Assembly (NCBI RefSeq): GCF_022631375.1
Contig: NZ_JALBGC010000007.1
Coordinates: forward strand, 62,001 to 126,000
Reading direction: 5' to 3'
Origin: Hymenobacter cyanobacteriorum
Lineage (GTDB): Bacteria > Bacteroidota > Bacteroidia > Cytophagales > Hymenobacteraceae
DNA: 64,000 nucleotides
Shown: piece by piece, positions 51,345-59,642 of the stretch
Layout: the number at the start of each line of letters is the position of its first letter
Position numbering within the stretch: the stretch's first letter is position 1
The notes under the pieces: generated by a model
What the model was told of the DNA's origin: nothing
The model's database searches: none
The model's input: the letters and a program-made list of their open reading frames with translations, nothing else
Position numbers and translations under genes: made by a program

Positions 51345-52718
51345 GTGAAAAAATACTCCTTCCATTTATTGCTGCTCCTGTTAGCCGGTCTGGCCGGCGC
51401 TAATTCGGCCGCGGCCCAAACCTCGGCAAAGGCTGCTTATAAAGACCCGGCCCAGTACGGCCGCCCCTTCGCCGGTGTGCCCGATGGCCGCGACGCCACC
51501 ATTTACCAAGTCAACATGCGGGGCTTTAGCCAGGCGGGCAACTTCGCGGCCGTCACGGCCCGGCTCGATTCCATTAAAGCGCTGGGGGTGAATGTGGTGT
51601 ATCTGATGCCCATTTTCCCGATTGGCAAGCTGCGGGCCGTCGATTCGCCGTTTGCCGTGCGCGACTACACGGCCGTGAACCCCGAGTTTGGCACGCTGGC
51701 CGATTTGCGCACGCTGGTGGACGCGGCCCACGCCCGCGGCCTGGCCGTGATGCTGGACTGGGTGGGCAACCACACCAGCTTCGACCACGCCTGGATAACC
51801 GAGCACCCCGACTGGTACGTGCACGATGCGGCCGGTAACATCGTGAACCCGATACTCGACTGGAAGGACATTGCCCAACTCAACTGGGCCAAGCCCGAAG
51901 TGCACGCCGCCATGCTGCAGGCGCTGCGCTACTGGGTGTTCGCGGCCAATATCGACGGCTACCGCTTCGACTACGCCGACGGTCCGACGCAGGAATTCTT
52001 TACGGCCGCAATGGCCAACCTGCGCGCCATTCCGAAGCACAAGCTGCTGCTGCTGGCCGAGGGCGACAAGAAGAAATACTACCTGCAAGGTGGCTTCGAC
52101 CTGTGCTACGACTTTGGCTTCATGAACGTGCTGAAAGGCGATATCTTCGCAAAGGGTAAAAGCGTCAGGCTCATCGATTCGGTGAATACCGCCAACTACC
52201 GCAACGCGCCGGCCAACGCCCGCATGCTGCGCTACACCTCCAACCATGACATCAATGCCTGGGACGGCACGCCCACGCAATTGTTTGGCAACCAGCGCGG
52301 GGCCATGGCGGCTTTCGTGGTGGCGGCCTACATGAAAGCCGTGCCCATGGTGTACAACGGCCAGGAGGTGGGCTACGCCGAGCGGGTGCCTTTCATGGGC
52401 GCGCGCCGGCCCATCGACTGGACGCCCAACCCGCCGCTCACCCGCGAATACCAGCGCCTGCTGAAATTCCGCAACGGCAGCCCGGCCGTGCGCAACGGCG
52501 CGCTGGCCTCGTACAGCACCGACGACATATGTGCTTTCACCAAAACGGCCGGCCGCGAGCAGGTGCTCGTGCTGGCCAACCTGCGCAATGCCACCGTGAA
52601 CTATCTGGTTCCAAATGCTGTCGGCAGCACGGGCTGGCACAATGCCTTCGATGGGCAGCCCGCCAAACTGGAACACCTCACGCTGCAACCCTATCAGTAC
52701 CTGGTATTGAAAAAGTAG
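51345..52718 (+). CDS. GH13 alpha-amylase family enzyme, secreted
   Basis: 457-residue exported amylase, GTG start at 51345, signal peptide MKKYSFHLLLLLLAGLAGAN. GH13 blocks: DWVGNHTS with NH at 142-143, DGYRFDYADG with nucleophile Asp209, LLLLAEGDK with acid Glu239, and SNHDINAWDG with the NHD triad at 300-302. Compact length with short C-terminal beta domain. It hydrolyses alpha-1,4-glucans. It is a close paralogue of the next gene. Confidence 0.95.
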   Translation: MKKYSFHLLLLLLAGLAGANSAAAQTSAKAAYKDPAQYGRPFAGVPDGRDATIYQVNMRGFSQAGNFAAVTARLDSIKALGVNVVYLMPIFPIGKLRAVDSPFAVRDYTAVNPEFGTLADLRTLVDAAHARGLAVMLDWVGNHTSFDHAWITEHPDWYVHDAAGNIVNPILDWKDIAQLNWAKPEVHAAMLQALRYWVFAANIDGYRFDYADGPTQEFFTAAMANLRAIPKHKLLLLAEGDKKKYYLQGGFDLCYDFGFMNVLKGDIFAKGKSVRLIDSVNTANYRNAPANARMLRYTSNHDINAWDGTPTQLFGNQRGAMAAFVVAAYMKAVPMVYNGQEVGYAERVPFMGARRPIDWTPNPPLTREYQRLLKFRNGSPAVRNGALASYSTDDICAFTKTAGREQVLVLANLRNATVNYLVPNAVGSTGWHNAFDGQPAKLEHLTLQPYQYLVLKK

Positions 52719-52843
52719 CTGGCCGGTTCGCCGCGGCTATTTGCTGAGTGGCTAAGAAAGCCGAGTCCCCTTTTGGCCCGCTGCCCAATGATTATTCGCG
52801 CCCGGTGCGCTATTTGTACGTTTTTTCATCAATCATTTCCTAA

Positions 52844-54256
52844 ATGTTCGTTCGTCACATTATCGTTAAAAACAGCCTGGCGCTGCTACTAGCCGTGGGC
52901 CTGCTGGCCGGCTGCAAAAAAGACTCGCCCACGCCGCCCGACCCCGTGGTGGTGCCGCCGGTTACGACCACGCCCACGCCGCCGCAGTACGGCACGCCCT
53001 TCGCCGGGGTGCCCAACCGCGAGGATGCCGTGCTGTACCAGGTGAACATGCGGGCTTTTAGTTCGGGTGCCAATTTTGCGGGCGTCACGGCCCGGCTCGA
53101 CTCCATTAAGAACCTGGGTGTGAACGTGGTGTACCTGATGCCCATTTACCCGGTGGGCAAAGTGCGGGCCGTGAACTCGCCCTACGCCGTGCAGGACTAC
53201 CGCGCCGTGAACCCCGAGTTCGGCACCCTCGCCGACCTGCGCACGCTGGTAGATGCCGCGCACGCCCGCGGCCTGAGCGTGATGCTGGACTGGGTGGCCA
53301 ACCACACCAGCTGGGACAACGCCTGGATAACCGCGCACCCCGACTGGTACCTGCAAAGCGGCGGCACCATCCAGAGCCCGCCCGGCACCAACTACACCGA
53401 CGTGGCCCAGCTCAACTTCAACAACGCCAGCATGCGCGCCGAGATGATTTCGGCCATGAAGTCGTGGGTGTTCACGGCCAACGTCGACGGCCTGCGCTTT
53501 GACTATGCCGATGCCCCCACCATTGCCGCCACCGATTTCTGGAAGCAGGCCGTGGACACGCTGCGCAACGTGAAAACCCACAAGCTGCTGCTGCTGGCCG
53601 AGGGGAGCCTCAGCGCCAATTTCGCCTCGGGTTTCGACTATAATTTCGGCTTCAACTTCTACGGCGGCATCTACAACGTGTACCGCAACGGGGCTACCGC
53701 TACCGTCTTCGATGGCCTCAACAACAGCGAATATATGGGCGCCAGCGGCACCCAGCAGGTGGTGCGCTACATCACCAACCACGATGTGAACGGCTCGGAC
53801 GGCACGCCGGTGGGCCTGTTCGGCGGCGACGCGGGCGCGATGTCGGCTTTCGTCATCGCCTCGCTCTACAAAGGCGTGCCCATGGTGTATAATGGCCAGG
53901 AAGTGGGCATGACCACGCCCATCACCTTCCCCTTCACCTCGGTGAAAGTGAACTGGAACGGCCATCCCGACGTGACCTACGCCTACCGCCGCCTGCTGAA
54001 AGCCCGCGCCGCCAGCGCTGCGCTGCGCCGGGGCACGCCCACTGCCTACAGCACGGCCAACGTATGCGCCTTCACCAAAACGGCTGGCACCGAGCAGGCC
54101 TTTGTGCTGGCCAACGTGCGCAACACCGCCACTACCTACACCGTGCCCGCCGCCCTGGCCGGTACCACCTGGACCAATGCCCTCACCGGGGCCTCTACCT
54201 CGGTAGGCGCTACCGTAGCGCTGCCCGCCTACGGCTACCTGGTACTGAAGAAATAA
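52844..54256 (+). CDS. GH13 alpha-amylase family lipoprotein
   Basis: 470-residue lipoprotein: MFVRHIIVKNSLALLLAVGL then the lipobox LLAGCKKD with Cys24, and a Pro/Thr/Val-rich linker to residue 48. GH13 residues: DWVANHTS, GLRFDYAD with nucleophile Asp220, LLLLAEGS with acid Glu253 and ITNHDVNGSDG. Many stretches equal the preceding enzyme, so this is a tandem duplicate that has gained a surface or periplasmic anchor. It may be the SusG-like surface amylase. Confidence 0.95.
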   Translation: MFVRHIIVKNSLALLLAVGLLAGCKKDSPTPPDPVVVPPVTTTPTPPQYGTPFAGVPNREDAVLYQVNMRAFSSGANFAGVTARLDSIKNLGVNVVYLMPIYPVGKVRAVNSPYAVQDYRAVNPEFGTLADLRTLVDAAHARGLSVMLDWVANHTSWDNAWITAHPDWYLQSGGTIQSPPGTNYTDVAQLNFNNASMRAEMISAMKSWVFTANVDGLRFDYADAPTIAATDFWKQAVDTLRNVKTHKLLLLAEGSLSANFASGFDYNFGFNFYGGIYNVYRNGATATVFDGLNNSEYMGASGTQQVVRYITNHDVNGSDGTPVGLFGGDAGAMSAFVIASLYKGVPMVYNGQEVGMTTPITFPFTSVKVNWNGHPDVTYAYRRLLKARAASAALRRGTPTAYSTANVCAFTKTAGTEQAFVLANVRNTATTYTVPAALAGTTWTNALTGASTSVGATVALPAYGYLVLKK

Positions 54257-54330
54257 CGCGCCGGCACTAGCCGCAGCGGCCGTTTCTTTGCCCCCAAAAG
54301 CTTCCAACCGGAGGCTCCATCTTCCGACTA

Positions 54331-56445
54331 ATGATAAAATTTCGCTTGTTTCTACTGGCGCTGCTGGCGGGTGGTACTGCCGCCGCGCAGCCCGTTGCGC
54401 CGCTCACCGCCCGCCAGGGCAATGTGCGCCTCACCGTGGCGCTTGGCCCCGACGGCCGCCCCACCTATGCCGTGGCTTTTGGCACGAAGCCCGTGGTGAA
54501 TGCCTCGCGGCTGGGCCTGGCTTTAACGGATGGCAGGGGTTTCGATGGCCCGATGCTGCTGACGGGCAGCGAAACCAAGGACGTGGACGAAACCTGGCAG
54601 CCGGTGCTGGGCGAGGTAAAAAACATTCGCAACCACTACCAACAGCTCACGGTGCACCTGCGCCAGGCCGCCGCGCCCGGCCGCCGGCTCGATGTCGTGT
54701 TTCGGGTGTTTGCCGATGGCGTGGGCTTTCGCTACGAATTTCCGCGGCAGCCCAGGCTCCAGTATTTTGTGGTGAGTGATGAGCTGACGGAATTTGCCCT
54801 GCCCGGCGACCCCAAAGCCTTCTGGATTCCGGGCGACTACGACACCAACGAGTACCCCTACACGGTATCGAAGCTGAGCGAGGTCGACAACTCGGCGCTG
54901 GTGAAATCGTCGACCGCCATTGCCGTGCGCGAGGTGCCCGACGCCCAGCTCGTGGCCACGCCGCTGATGCTGAAGGCCAACGACGGCCTCTACGTGAACC
55001 TGCACGAGGCCGCGCAGGTCGACTACCCGGCCATGCAACTGCACGTCGACCGGGCCACGCGCCGCCTCACGGCCCGCCTCGTGCCCGATGCCGTGGGCAC
55101 CAAAGCCTACGTGCATGCCCCCGGCCATACGCCCTGGCGCACCATCATCGTGAGCGACAAAGCCCCCGATATCCTGGCCAGCAAGCTGATTCTGAACCTG
55201 AACGAGCCCAGCAAAATCGGCAACACCAGCTGGATTAAGCCCATGAAATTCGTGGGCGTGTGGTGGGAGATGCAGACCGGCAAAACCAACTGGCGCTACG
55301 CCGACAGCGCCGACACGCTGAACGCCGCCGGCCAGCTCATTGCCAACGGCCACCACGGCGCCACCACCGCCAACGTGAAACGCTACATCAATTTTGCCGC
55401 CGCGCACCACATCCCGGGCGTGCTGGTGGAGGGCTGGAACGAGGGCTGGGAAGACTGGTTTGGCAACTGGAAAGAGCCAGTGTTCGACTTCGTGACGCCT
55501 TATCCCGACTTCAATGTGGCCGAAATTCAGCAGTACGCCGCCGGCAAGGGCGTGCAGATGATAATGCACAACGAAACTTCGGGCGCAGCCACCAACTACG
55601 AGCAACACCTCGACACCGCTTATAGCTTTATGAACCGCTACGGCTACCCAGCCGTGAAAACCGGCTACGTGGGCCGCATCATTCCGCGCGGCGAGCACCA
55701 CGACGGCCAGTGGATGAGCAACCACTACGTGCGCGTGGCCGAAACTGCCGCCAAGCACCACGTCACGGTGGATATGCACGAGTCGGTGCGGCCCACCGGC
55801 CTTTCGCGCACCTACCCCAACTGGGTGGCCAGCGAGGCCGGCCGCGGCAACGAGTACAACGCCTTCACGCCCGAAGGCAACGCGCCCGAACACGAAACCA
55901 TCATGCCTTTCACCCGCTTCATGGGCGGTCCGATGGACTACACGCCCGGGATTTTCAAGCTGAAAGACTACGTGGCCGGACACCCCGAGCGCCAGGTGCG
56001 CACCACGCTGGCCAAACAGCTGGCCCTGTACGTGGTGCTCTACTCGCCCCTGCAAATGGCCGCCGACCTGCCCGAAAACTACACCGCCCACCCCGATGCC
56101 TTCAAGTTCATCGAAGACGTGGCCGTGGACTGGGACGACACCCGTGTGCTCGAAGCCGAGCCCGGCGAGTACATCAGCACGGCCCGGCTGGAGAAGGGCG
56201 GTGAGCGGTGGTTTCTCGGCGCCATCACCAACGCCAACCGCCGCACCGCTACCCTCAACCTAAGTTTTCTGCCCAGGGGCCGCCGCTACACCGCCACCCT
56301 GTATGCCGACGCGCCCGGCGCCGACTGGAAAACCAACCCCGAAGCCTACCGCATCAGCACCCAGACCGTATCGGCTGGCACCACGCTGCGCGTGCCGCTG
56401 GCCCCCGGCGGTGGCTGCGCCATCAGCTTGGTTCCGGCGAAGTAA
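54331..56445 (+). CDS. GH97 alpha-glucosidase (SusB-like), periplasmic
   Basis: 704-residue exported enzyme (signal peptide MIKFRLFLLALLAGGTAAAQ) that splits glucose from maltooligosaccharides. N-terminal super-sandwich (NVRLTVALGPDGRPTYAVAF), central barrel and C-terminal beta domain (GRRYTATLYADAPGADWKTN). By position and spacing to SusB, Glu415 (HNETSGA), Glu484 (DMHESVRPTG) and Glu508 (RGNEYNAF) are the likely catalytic/Ca-site glutamates, which fits the inverting GH97a group. It completes the glucan pathway. Last plus-strand gene of the locus. Confidence 0.95.
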   Translation: MIKFRLFLLALLAGGTAAAQPVAPLTARQGNVRLTVALGPDGRPTYAVAFGTKPVVNASRLGLALTDGRGFDGPMLLTGSETKDVDETWQPVLGEVKNIRNHYQQLTVHLRQAAAPGRRLDVVFRVFADGVGFRYEFPRQPRLQYFVVSDELTEFALPGDPKAFWIPGDYDTNEYPYTVSKLSEVDNSALVKSSTAIAVREVPDAQLVATPLMLKANDGLYVNLHEAAQVDYPAMQLHVDRATRRLTARLVPDAVGTKAYVHAPGHTPWRTIIVSDKAPDILASKLILNLNEPSKIGNTSWIKPMKFVGVWWEMQTGKTNWRYADSADTLNAAGQLIANGHHGATTANVKRYINFAAAHHIPGVLVEGWNEGWEDWFGNWKEPVFDFVTPYPDFNVAEIQQYAAGKGVQMIMHNETSGAATNYEQHLDTAYSFMNRYGYPAVKTGYVGRIIPRGEHHDGQWMSNHYVRVAETAAKHHVTVDMHESVRPTGLSRTYPNWVASEAGRGNEYNAFTPEGNAPEHETIMPFTRFMGGPMDYTPGIFKLKDYVAGHPERQVRTTLAKQLALYVVLYSPLQMAADLPENYTAHPDAFKFIEDVAVDWDDTRVLEAEPGEYISTARLEKGGERWFLGAITNANRRTATLNLSFLPRGRRYTATLYADAPGADWKTNPEAYRISTQTVSAGTTLRVPLAPGGGCAISLVPAK

Positions 56446-56521
56446 ATTCTGCCGCGCTATAACGCAAACGGTCGGCTGCTTCCTTCGAAGCGGCCGGCCG
56501 TTTTGGTTTTCGAAACAGTGG

Positions 56522-56769
56522 TTATTCGCGCATCACGTGGCCCTTTTCTAAGCTCACGGCCGTGCGCACTTGCAGCAGGTACATGCCGCCGTGCACGGCC
56601 CCCAGGTCGAGGGGCTGGCTGTTACCCTGCGGATTAGGGTTCGACACCACAGGCCGGCTCAGGGTATCGAACAGCGGCAGCTTGACGGGGTGGTGGTAGC
56701 CGGTCAGCAGCACGTTTAGGCGGCCGTCGGGTGTGGGTTGGGCACGATGCTCAACGTAGTGCCACTTTA
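56522..56769 (-). pseudogene. remnant of a T9SS sorting domain, frameshifted
   Basis: On the minus strand the frame TTLSIVPNP is followed, after a single-base shift, by TPDGRLNVLLTGYHHPVKLP and GGMYLLQVRTAVSLEKGHVM. The two pieces join into a normal T9SS C-terminal domain if one C is added in the AACCCACACCC stretch near 56735. Nothing upstream encodes the rest of a cargo protein; a stop and a 9-base A-run precede it. It is therefore a decayed 3' end of a secreted-protein gene, not a functional 136-residue ORF. Confidence 0.75.
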
Positions 56770-56796
56770 AAAAAAAAGATATTTTGCCTGAATACG

Positions 56797-57321
56797 CTAT
56801 TCGACGGGGCCGGCATCGCGGTCGCGCACGGCTGCCGGCCCGAAACCTGACCGCAACAGCACGTACAGCCCCGCTACCGGCAGCGGACTTACAATAAAAT
56901 CGAGCAATCGGCGGCTGAGACGGTAGGCCCACTGGACGTTACCGGCCAGCTTGGCCAGTATAGTAATCAGCACGTATAACACCAGGCCCAAGGCATAAAT
57001 CCGGAGTGCAACGCGCCACTGCGCCGCCGACAGCACGAGGCGCAGCAGCAGCAGGCACGTTAGCAGGTACAGTGCGGCGTAAGTTGCTACCGCCGGCAGT
57101 GGGCGCTTGGCAATGCCGCCATCGAGCCCCTGTTGCAGGTGCTGCGCAAGCTGGTTCAGGCCGGCTGCCCCCAGCAGCTTCGGCCAGGCGGCTATCAGCC
57201 AAATGGTGATTTGCTCGCTATATATTCCAAGCAGCAGCAAAACCGTCAGCAGTAGGAGCAGTTGCAGCCAGAAAAAAAAGCGCAGCCGTTGGGATGCTGG
57301 TAAGGCAAAAAGCTCGGGCAC
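56797..57321 (-). CDS. exosortase-associated membrane protein (XrtX-associated type)
   Basis: 174-residue inner-membrane protein of four to five helices: about residues 15-33 (FFWLQLLLLLTVLLLLGIYS), 78-100 (VATYAALYLLTCLLLLRLVL), 108-128 (IYALGLVLYVLITILAKLAG) and 142-160 (IVSPLPVAGLYVLLRSG). It has no recognisable catalytic motif. It starts 24 bases after the exosortase gene. I associate this pairing with the XrtX-associated membrane protein of Hymenobacter-type genomes; function unknown, probably a partner in sorting or downstream modification. Confidence 0.8.
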   Translation of the reverse strand: MPELFALPASQRLRFFFWLQLLLLLTVLLLLGIYSEQITIWLIAAWPKLLGAAGLNQLAQHLQQGLDGGIAKRPLPAVATYAALYLLTCLLLLRLVLSAAQWRVALRIYALGLVLYVLITILAKLAGNVQWAYRLSRRLLDFIVSPLPVAGLYVLLRSGFGPAAVRDRDAGPVE

Positions 57322-57345
57322 GAGGCAGAAAGAACGGCGCTACAG

Positions 57346-57897
57346 TTAGCGAGTGAACAGGGCTACTCCACCGGGCGTGGCCATGCGCCGAGCCCAAAGC
57401 ATCCAGAGCCCGAAAATGCAGCTATACACCACAAAGGTGAATGTGTAGTGGTGGTTGAAGTCAACCGTTTGGTGCGAGTAGTGGTGGTTGATGGCGAGCG
57501 CGGACACGCGCAGCACGTTCAGCAACCAGATAAGCAGCACCCCCGCCGGAATGAACCAGGCCTTGTGCCTCCACGGCCCCGGAAAAGCCAGCACAAATCC
57601 AGCAAACAAAGCGTAGAGCACCAGGCCGTTGCAAGGCGCCCCCACAATCACCGACTGTGTCCCGGCCATGAGCACCAAGGCTGGGATATGCGCATCGATT
57701 GTGGCCGGGAAACCCAAAACATGCAGCACGGCGGTGGCGCTGTCTGCAATGTTCTGGCACAAAGCAACATCGAGCCGGCCGTCGGGGCCCAGCCACCGCT
57801 CGTAGCCAAAAAACCAAACCAGATACATGGCTGCCGCTACAAGCAAAAACCGGTACAGTAACCGGTTGCCGGCAGGGGTAGTAACAGGAGGCTGCAT
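57346..57897 (-). CDS. xrtX: exosortase (XrtX-type) transpeptidase
   Basis: 183-residue integral membrane cysteine protease/transpeptidase. From ATG 57895-57897 (MQPPVTTPAGNRLLYRFLLV) helices alternate with the exosortase active-site motifs: Cys89 in VGAPCNGLVLY, Arg130 in LLNVLRVSALAINHHY and His149/His150 in FNHHYTFTFVVY. It cleaves C-terminal PEP/PID-CTERM-like sorting signals and attaches substrates to the envelope. Short length fits Bacteroidota exosortases. Its substrate is likely the 69-residue protein encoded just upstream. XrtX subtype is a memory-based call. Confidence 0.88.
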   Translation of the reverse strand: MQPPVTTPAGNRLLYRFLLVAAAMYLVWFFGYERWLGPDGRLDVALCQNIADSATAVLHVLGFPATIDAHIPALVLMAGTQSVIVGAPCNGLVLYALFAGFVLAFPGPWRHKAWFIPAGVLLIWLLNVLRVSALAINHHYSHQTVDFNHHYTFTFVVYSCIFGLWMLWARRMATPGGVALFTR

Positions 57898-57930
57898 GCG
57901 TCGAACAAAAGAGAAGCAAGGAAACAACCG

Positions 57931-57963
57931 CAGCGGCTCTCGTTATCACAAAAGAGCCGTTGC
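57931..57963 (-). other. hairpin between the substrate and exosortase genes
   Basis: CGGCTCT and AGAGCCG form a 7-bp stem (57934-57959 region, loop CGTTATCACAAA). It lies in the 97-base gap after the PID-CTERM-like gene and could reduce read-through so that more substrate than enzyme is made. Confidence 0.5.
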
Positions 57964-57994
57964 CCGAATGTAATTGTGCTAGAGCCGCTGTCGG

Positions 57995-58204
57995 CTAGGC
58001 GCGTTTCCGCCGGTCGCGCAGTTTTTTGAGCCCGTAAGCCACGCCGCTGGCCAACAGCAGCGAAGCGCCACCATCCAGCGGAACAGCCGTTGGGCTGGTT
58101 GGGGCAGGGCCACCATCAGCAGGTGTTTGGGCCAGAACGGTTCCGCCAACAGCTACCAACACAACAAACGCCGGCAGCAAACGAGTGAGGAAAAATGATT
58201 TCAT
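57995..58204 (-). CDS. small PID-CTERM-like exosortase substrate (69 aa)
   Basis: 69-residue protein with tripartite plan. Residues 1-25 form a signal peptide (MKSFFLTRLLPAFVVLVAVG..). Residues 27-41 are a Pro/Gly/Thr spacer (TPADGGPAPTSPTAV). The C-terminus is a sorting signal: PLDGG at 42-46, a helix ASLLLASGVAYGL at 47-59, and a basic tail KKLRDRRKRA. This matches PID-CTERM sorting signals with Leu in place of Ile. Being next to the exosortase gene, it is almost certainly its substrate. The mature part would be only about 16 residues. Confidence 0.82.
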   Translation of the reverse strand: MKSFFLTRLLPAFVVLVAVGGTVLAQTPADGGPAPTSPTAVPLDGGASLLLASGVAYGLKKLRDRRKRA

Positions 58205-58263
58205 GCAGGAGTGGGTGAAAAACGGGGTGATGGCTGAGGCGCTGAACCGAGCGTTACAACTGC

Positions 58264-58292
58264 TAAATGTAAATAATTTCTACCAAAAACAA
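58264..58292 (-). promoter_or_regulatory. promoter of the exosortase operon
   Basis: On the minus strand TTG (58292-58290) and TACATTTA (58271-58264) are 18 bases apart, one mismatch from TTG-N17-23-TAnnTTTG, in an AT-rich island about 60 bases upstream of the substrate gene. Confidence 0.5.
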
Positions 58293-58563
58293 TGCAAAGC
58301 CACCAGCGCCAACCCGGCTTGCGGTGCGTTTCGGCAAAGCGGCCGGGCAATGCCGCGACCTGAGGCGTACGGCCGGCAGCCGGGATTGGTTTTGGCTGGC
58401 AACTGGCCGGCCCGGGCGCGGAAGAGGCTGCAGGCAGCACTCTTGCCCCCGTTCTTAGCCTGGCAATCAAAAAAAGGGATGCTGGATTGGCCCCCGGCAA
58501 AGCCCCGCTTACGGGATGGTGGCTACCTTGCGGCGGCTGTTTCGCCCGCTTTTGTTTTGCCTT
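58293..58563. other. gap between the exosortase operon promoter and moxR
   Basis: The whole gap between the two divergent genes runs 58205-58563 (359 bases); beyond the minus-strand promoter I see no gene, repeat or clear moxR promoter. It turns GC-rich from about 58310. Confidence 0.4.
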
Positions 58564-59562
58564 ATGCTTCCTGCTTCCGACGCCTCTGCTTCGCCGGCCG
58601 AGCCCCTCGATTACCATCCCCTCATCCGCCAGGTATTTGCCGAGATGGGCAAGGTAGTGGTGGGCCAGCAGCAACTGCTCGGCCGGCTGCTCATTGGCTT
58701 GTTTACGGGAGGGCACATTCTGCTCGAAGGGGTGCCCGGCCTGGCCAAAACCCTTACCATCTCGACGCTGGCCAAGGTGCTGCACCTGCACTTCCAGCGG
58801 GTGCAGTTCACGCCCGACCTGCTGCCGTCGGACCTGGTGGGGACCATGATTTACAACCAGAACCAGTCGGTGTTTGAGGTGAAGAAGGGGCCGATATTCG
58901 CCAACCTTGTGCTAGCCGACGAAATCAACCGTTCGCCGGCCAAGGTGCAGAGCGCCCTGCTCGAAGCCATGCAGGAGCGGCAGGTTACCATTGGCGAAAC
59001 GACCTATCCGCTCGATTTGCCTTTTCTGGTGCTGGCCACCCAAAACCCCGTGGAGCAGGAAGGCACTTACCCGCTGCCCGAAGCCCAGGTCGACCGCTTC
59101 ATGCTGAAAGTGCACGTCGATTACCTCAAAAAGGCCGACGAGCTGGAGGTGATGCGCCGCATGGCCAACCTCAGCTTTGTGGAGGACGTGCAGCCGATTC
59201 TGACCAAAAACGACATCTTCGGCATTCGCCAGCAAATCAATCAGGTGCAGATTTCCGACACACTGGAGAAATACCTGATTGAGTTGGTGTTTGCCACCCG
59301 CCGCCCGGCCGACTACGACCTGCCCGAGTTTGCCCACGCCGTGCAGTTCGGAGCCAGCCCGCGGGCCAGCATTGCCCTGCACCGCGCCGCCAAGGCCGTG
59401 GCCTACCTCGACGGCCGCGACTACGTGCTGCCCGAAGACGTGAAGGACGTGGCCGCCGATGTGCTCAACCACCGCATTCTGCTTACCTACGAAGCCGAAG
59501 CCGACGGTATTCGGACGCAGGATTTGATTGAGGCCATCCTGCGCAAAGTGCCCATTAGCTAA
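58564..59562 (+). CDS. MoxR-type AAA+ ATPase
   Basis: 332-residue cytoplasmic ATPase (start MLPASDASASPAEPLDYHPL; an earlier ATG at 58516 adds a hydrophobic leader and is less likely). Walker A is LLEGVPGLAKTLTI, Walker B is LVLADEINRSPAKVQSALLE, followed by sensor 1 LVLATQNPVEQEGTYPLPEA. C-terminal lid helix region (RASIALHRAAKAVAYLDGRD, YVLPEDVKDVAADVLNHRIL). MoxR proteins act as chaperones for partner proteins; the usual DUF58/BatA neighbours are missing here. Confidence 0.94.
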   Translation: MLPASDASASPAEPLDYHPLIRQVFAEMGKVVVGQQQLLGRLLIGLFTGGHILLEGVPGLAKTLTISTLAKVLHLHFQRVQFTPDLLPSDLVGTMIYNQNQSVFEVKKGPIFANLVLADEINRSPAKVQSALLEAMQERQVTIGETTYPLDLPFLVLATQNPVEQEGTYPLPEAQVDRFMLKVHVDYLKKADELEVMRRMANLSFVEDVQPILTKNDIFGIRQQINQVQISDTLEKYLIELVFATRRPADYDLPEFAHAVQFGASPRASIALHRAAKAVAYLDGRDYVLPEDVKDVAADVLNHRILLTYEAEADGIRTQDLIEAILRKVPIS

Positions 59563-59587
59563 GCTGCAACCAGCCCGGCAATATGCC

Positions 59588-59622
59588 AAAAAGGCTGCCC
59601 CGATGCCGGGGCAGCCTTTTTT
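59588..59622. terminator. bidirectional terminator between moxR and the next gene
   Basis: AAAAAGGCTGCCCCG-atg-CCGGGGCAGCCTTTTTT: strong stem with A-run on one side and T-run on the other, able to stop both the moxR and the convergent T9SS-cargo transcripts. Confidence 0.93.
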
Positions 59623-59642
59623 AGGTGCGGGTGCGCAAGGTG

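Noticed and set aside
56522..56932. intact 136-residue minus-strand protein
   Set aside because: The first 50 or so residues are Arg-rich and overlap the end of the membrane-protein gene; only the C-terminal sorting-domain part is meaningful and the proper frame is broken by a shift near 56735.
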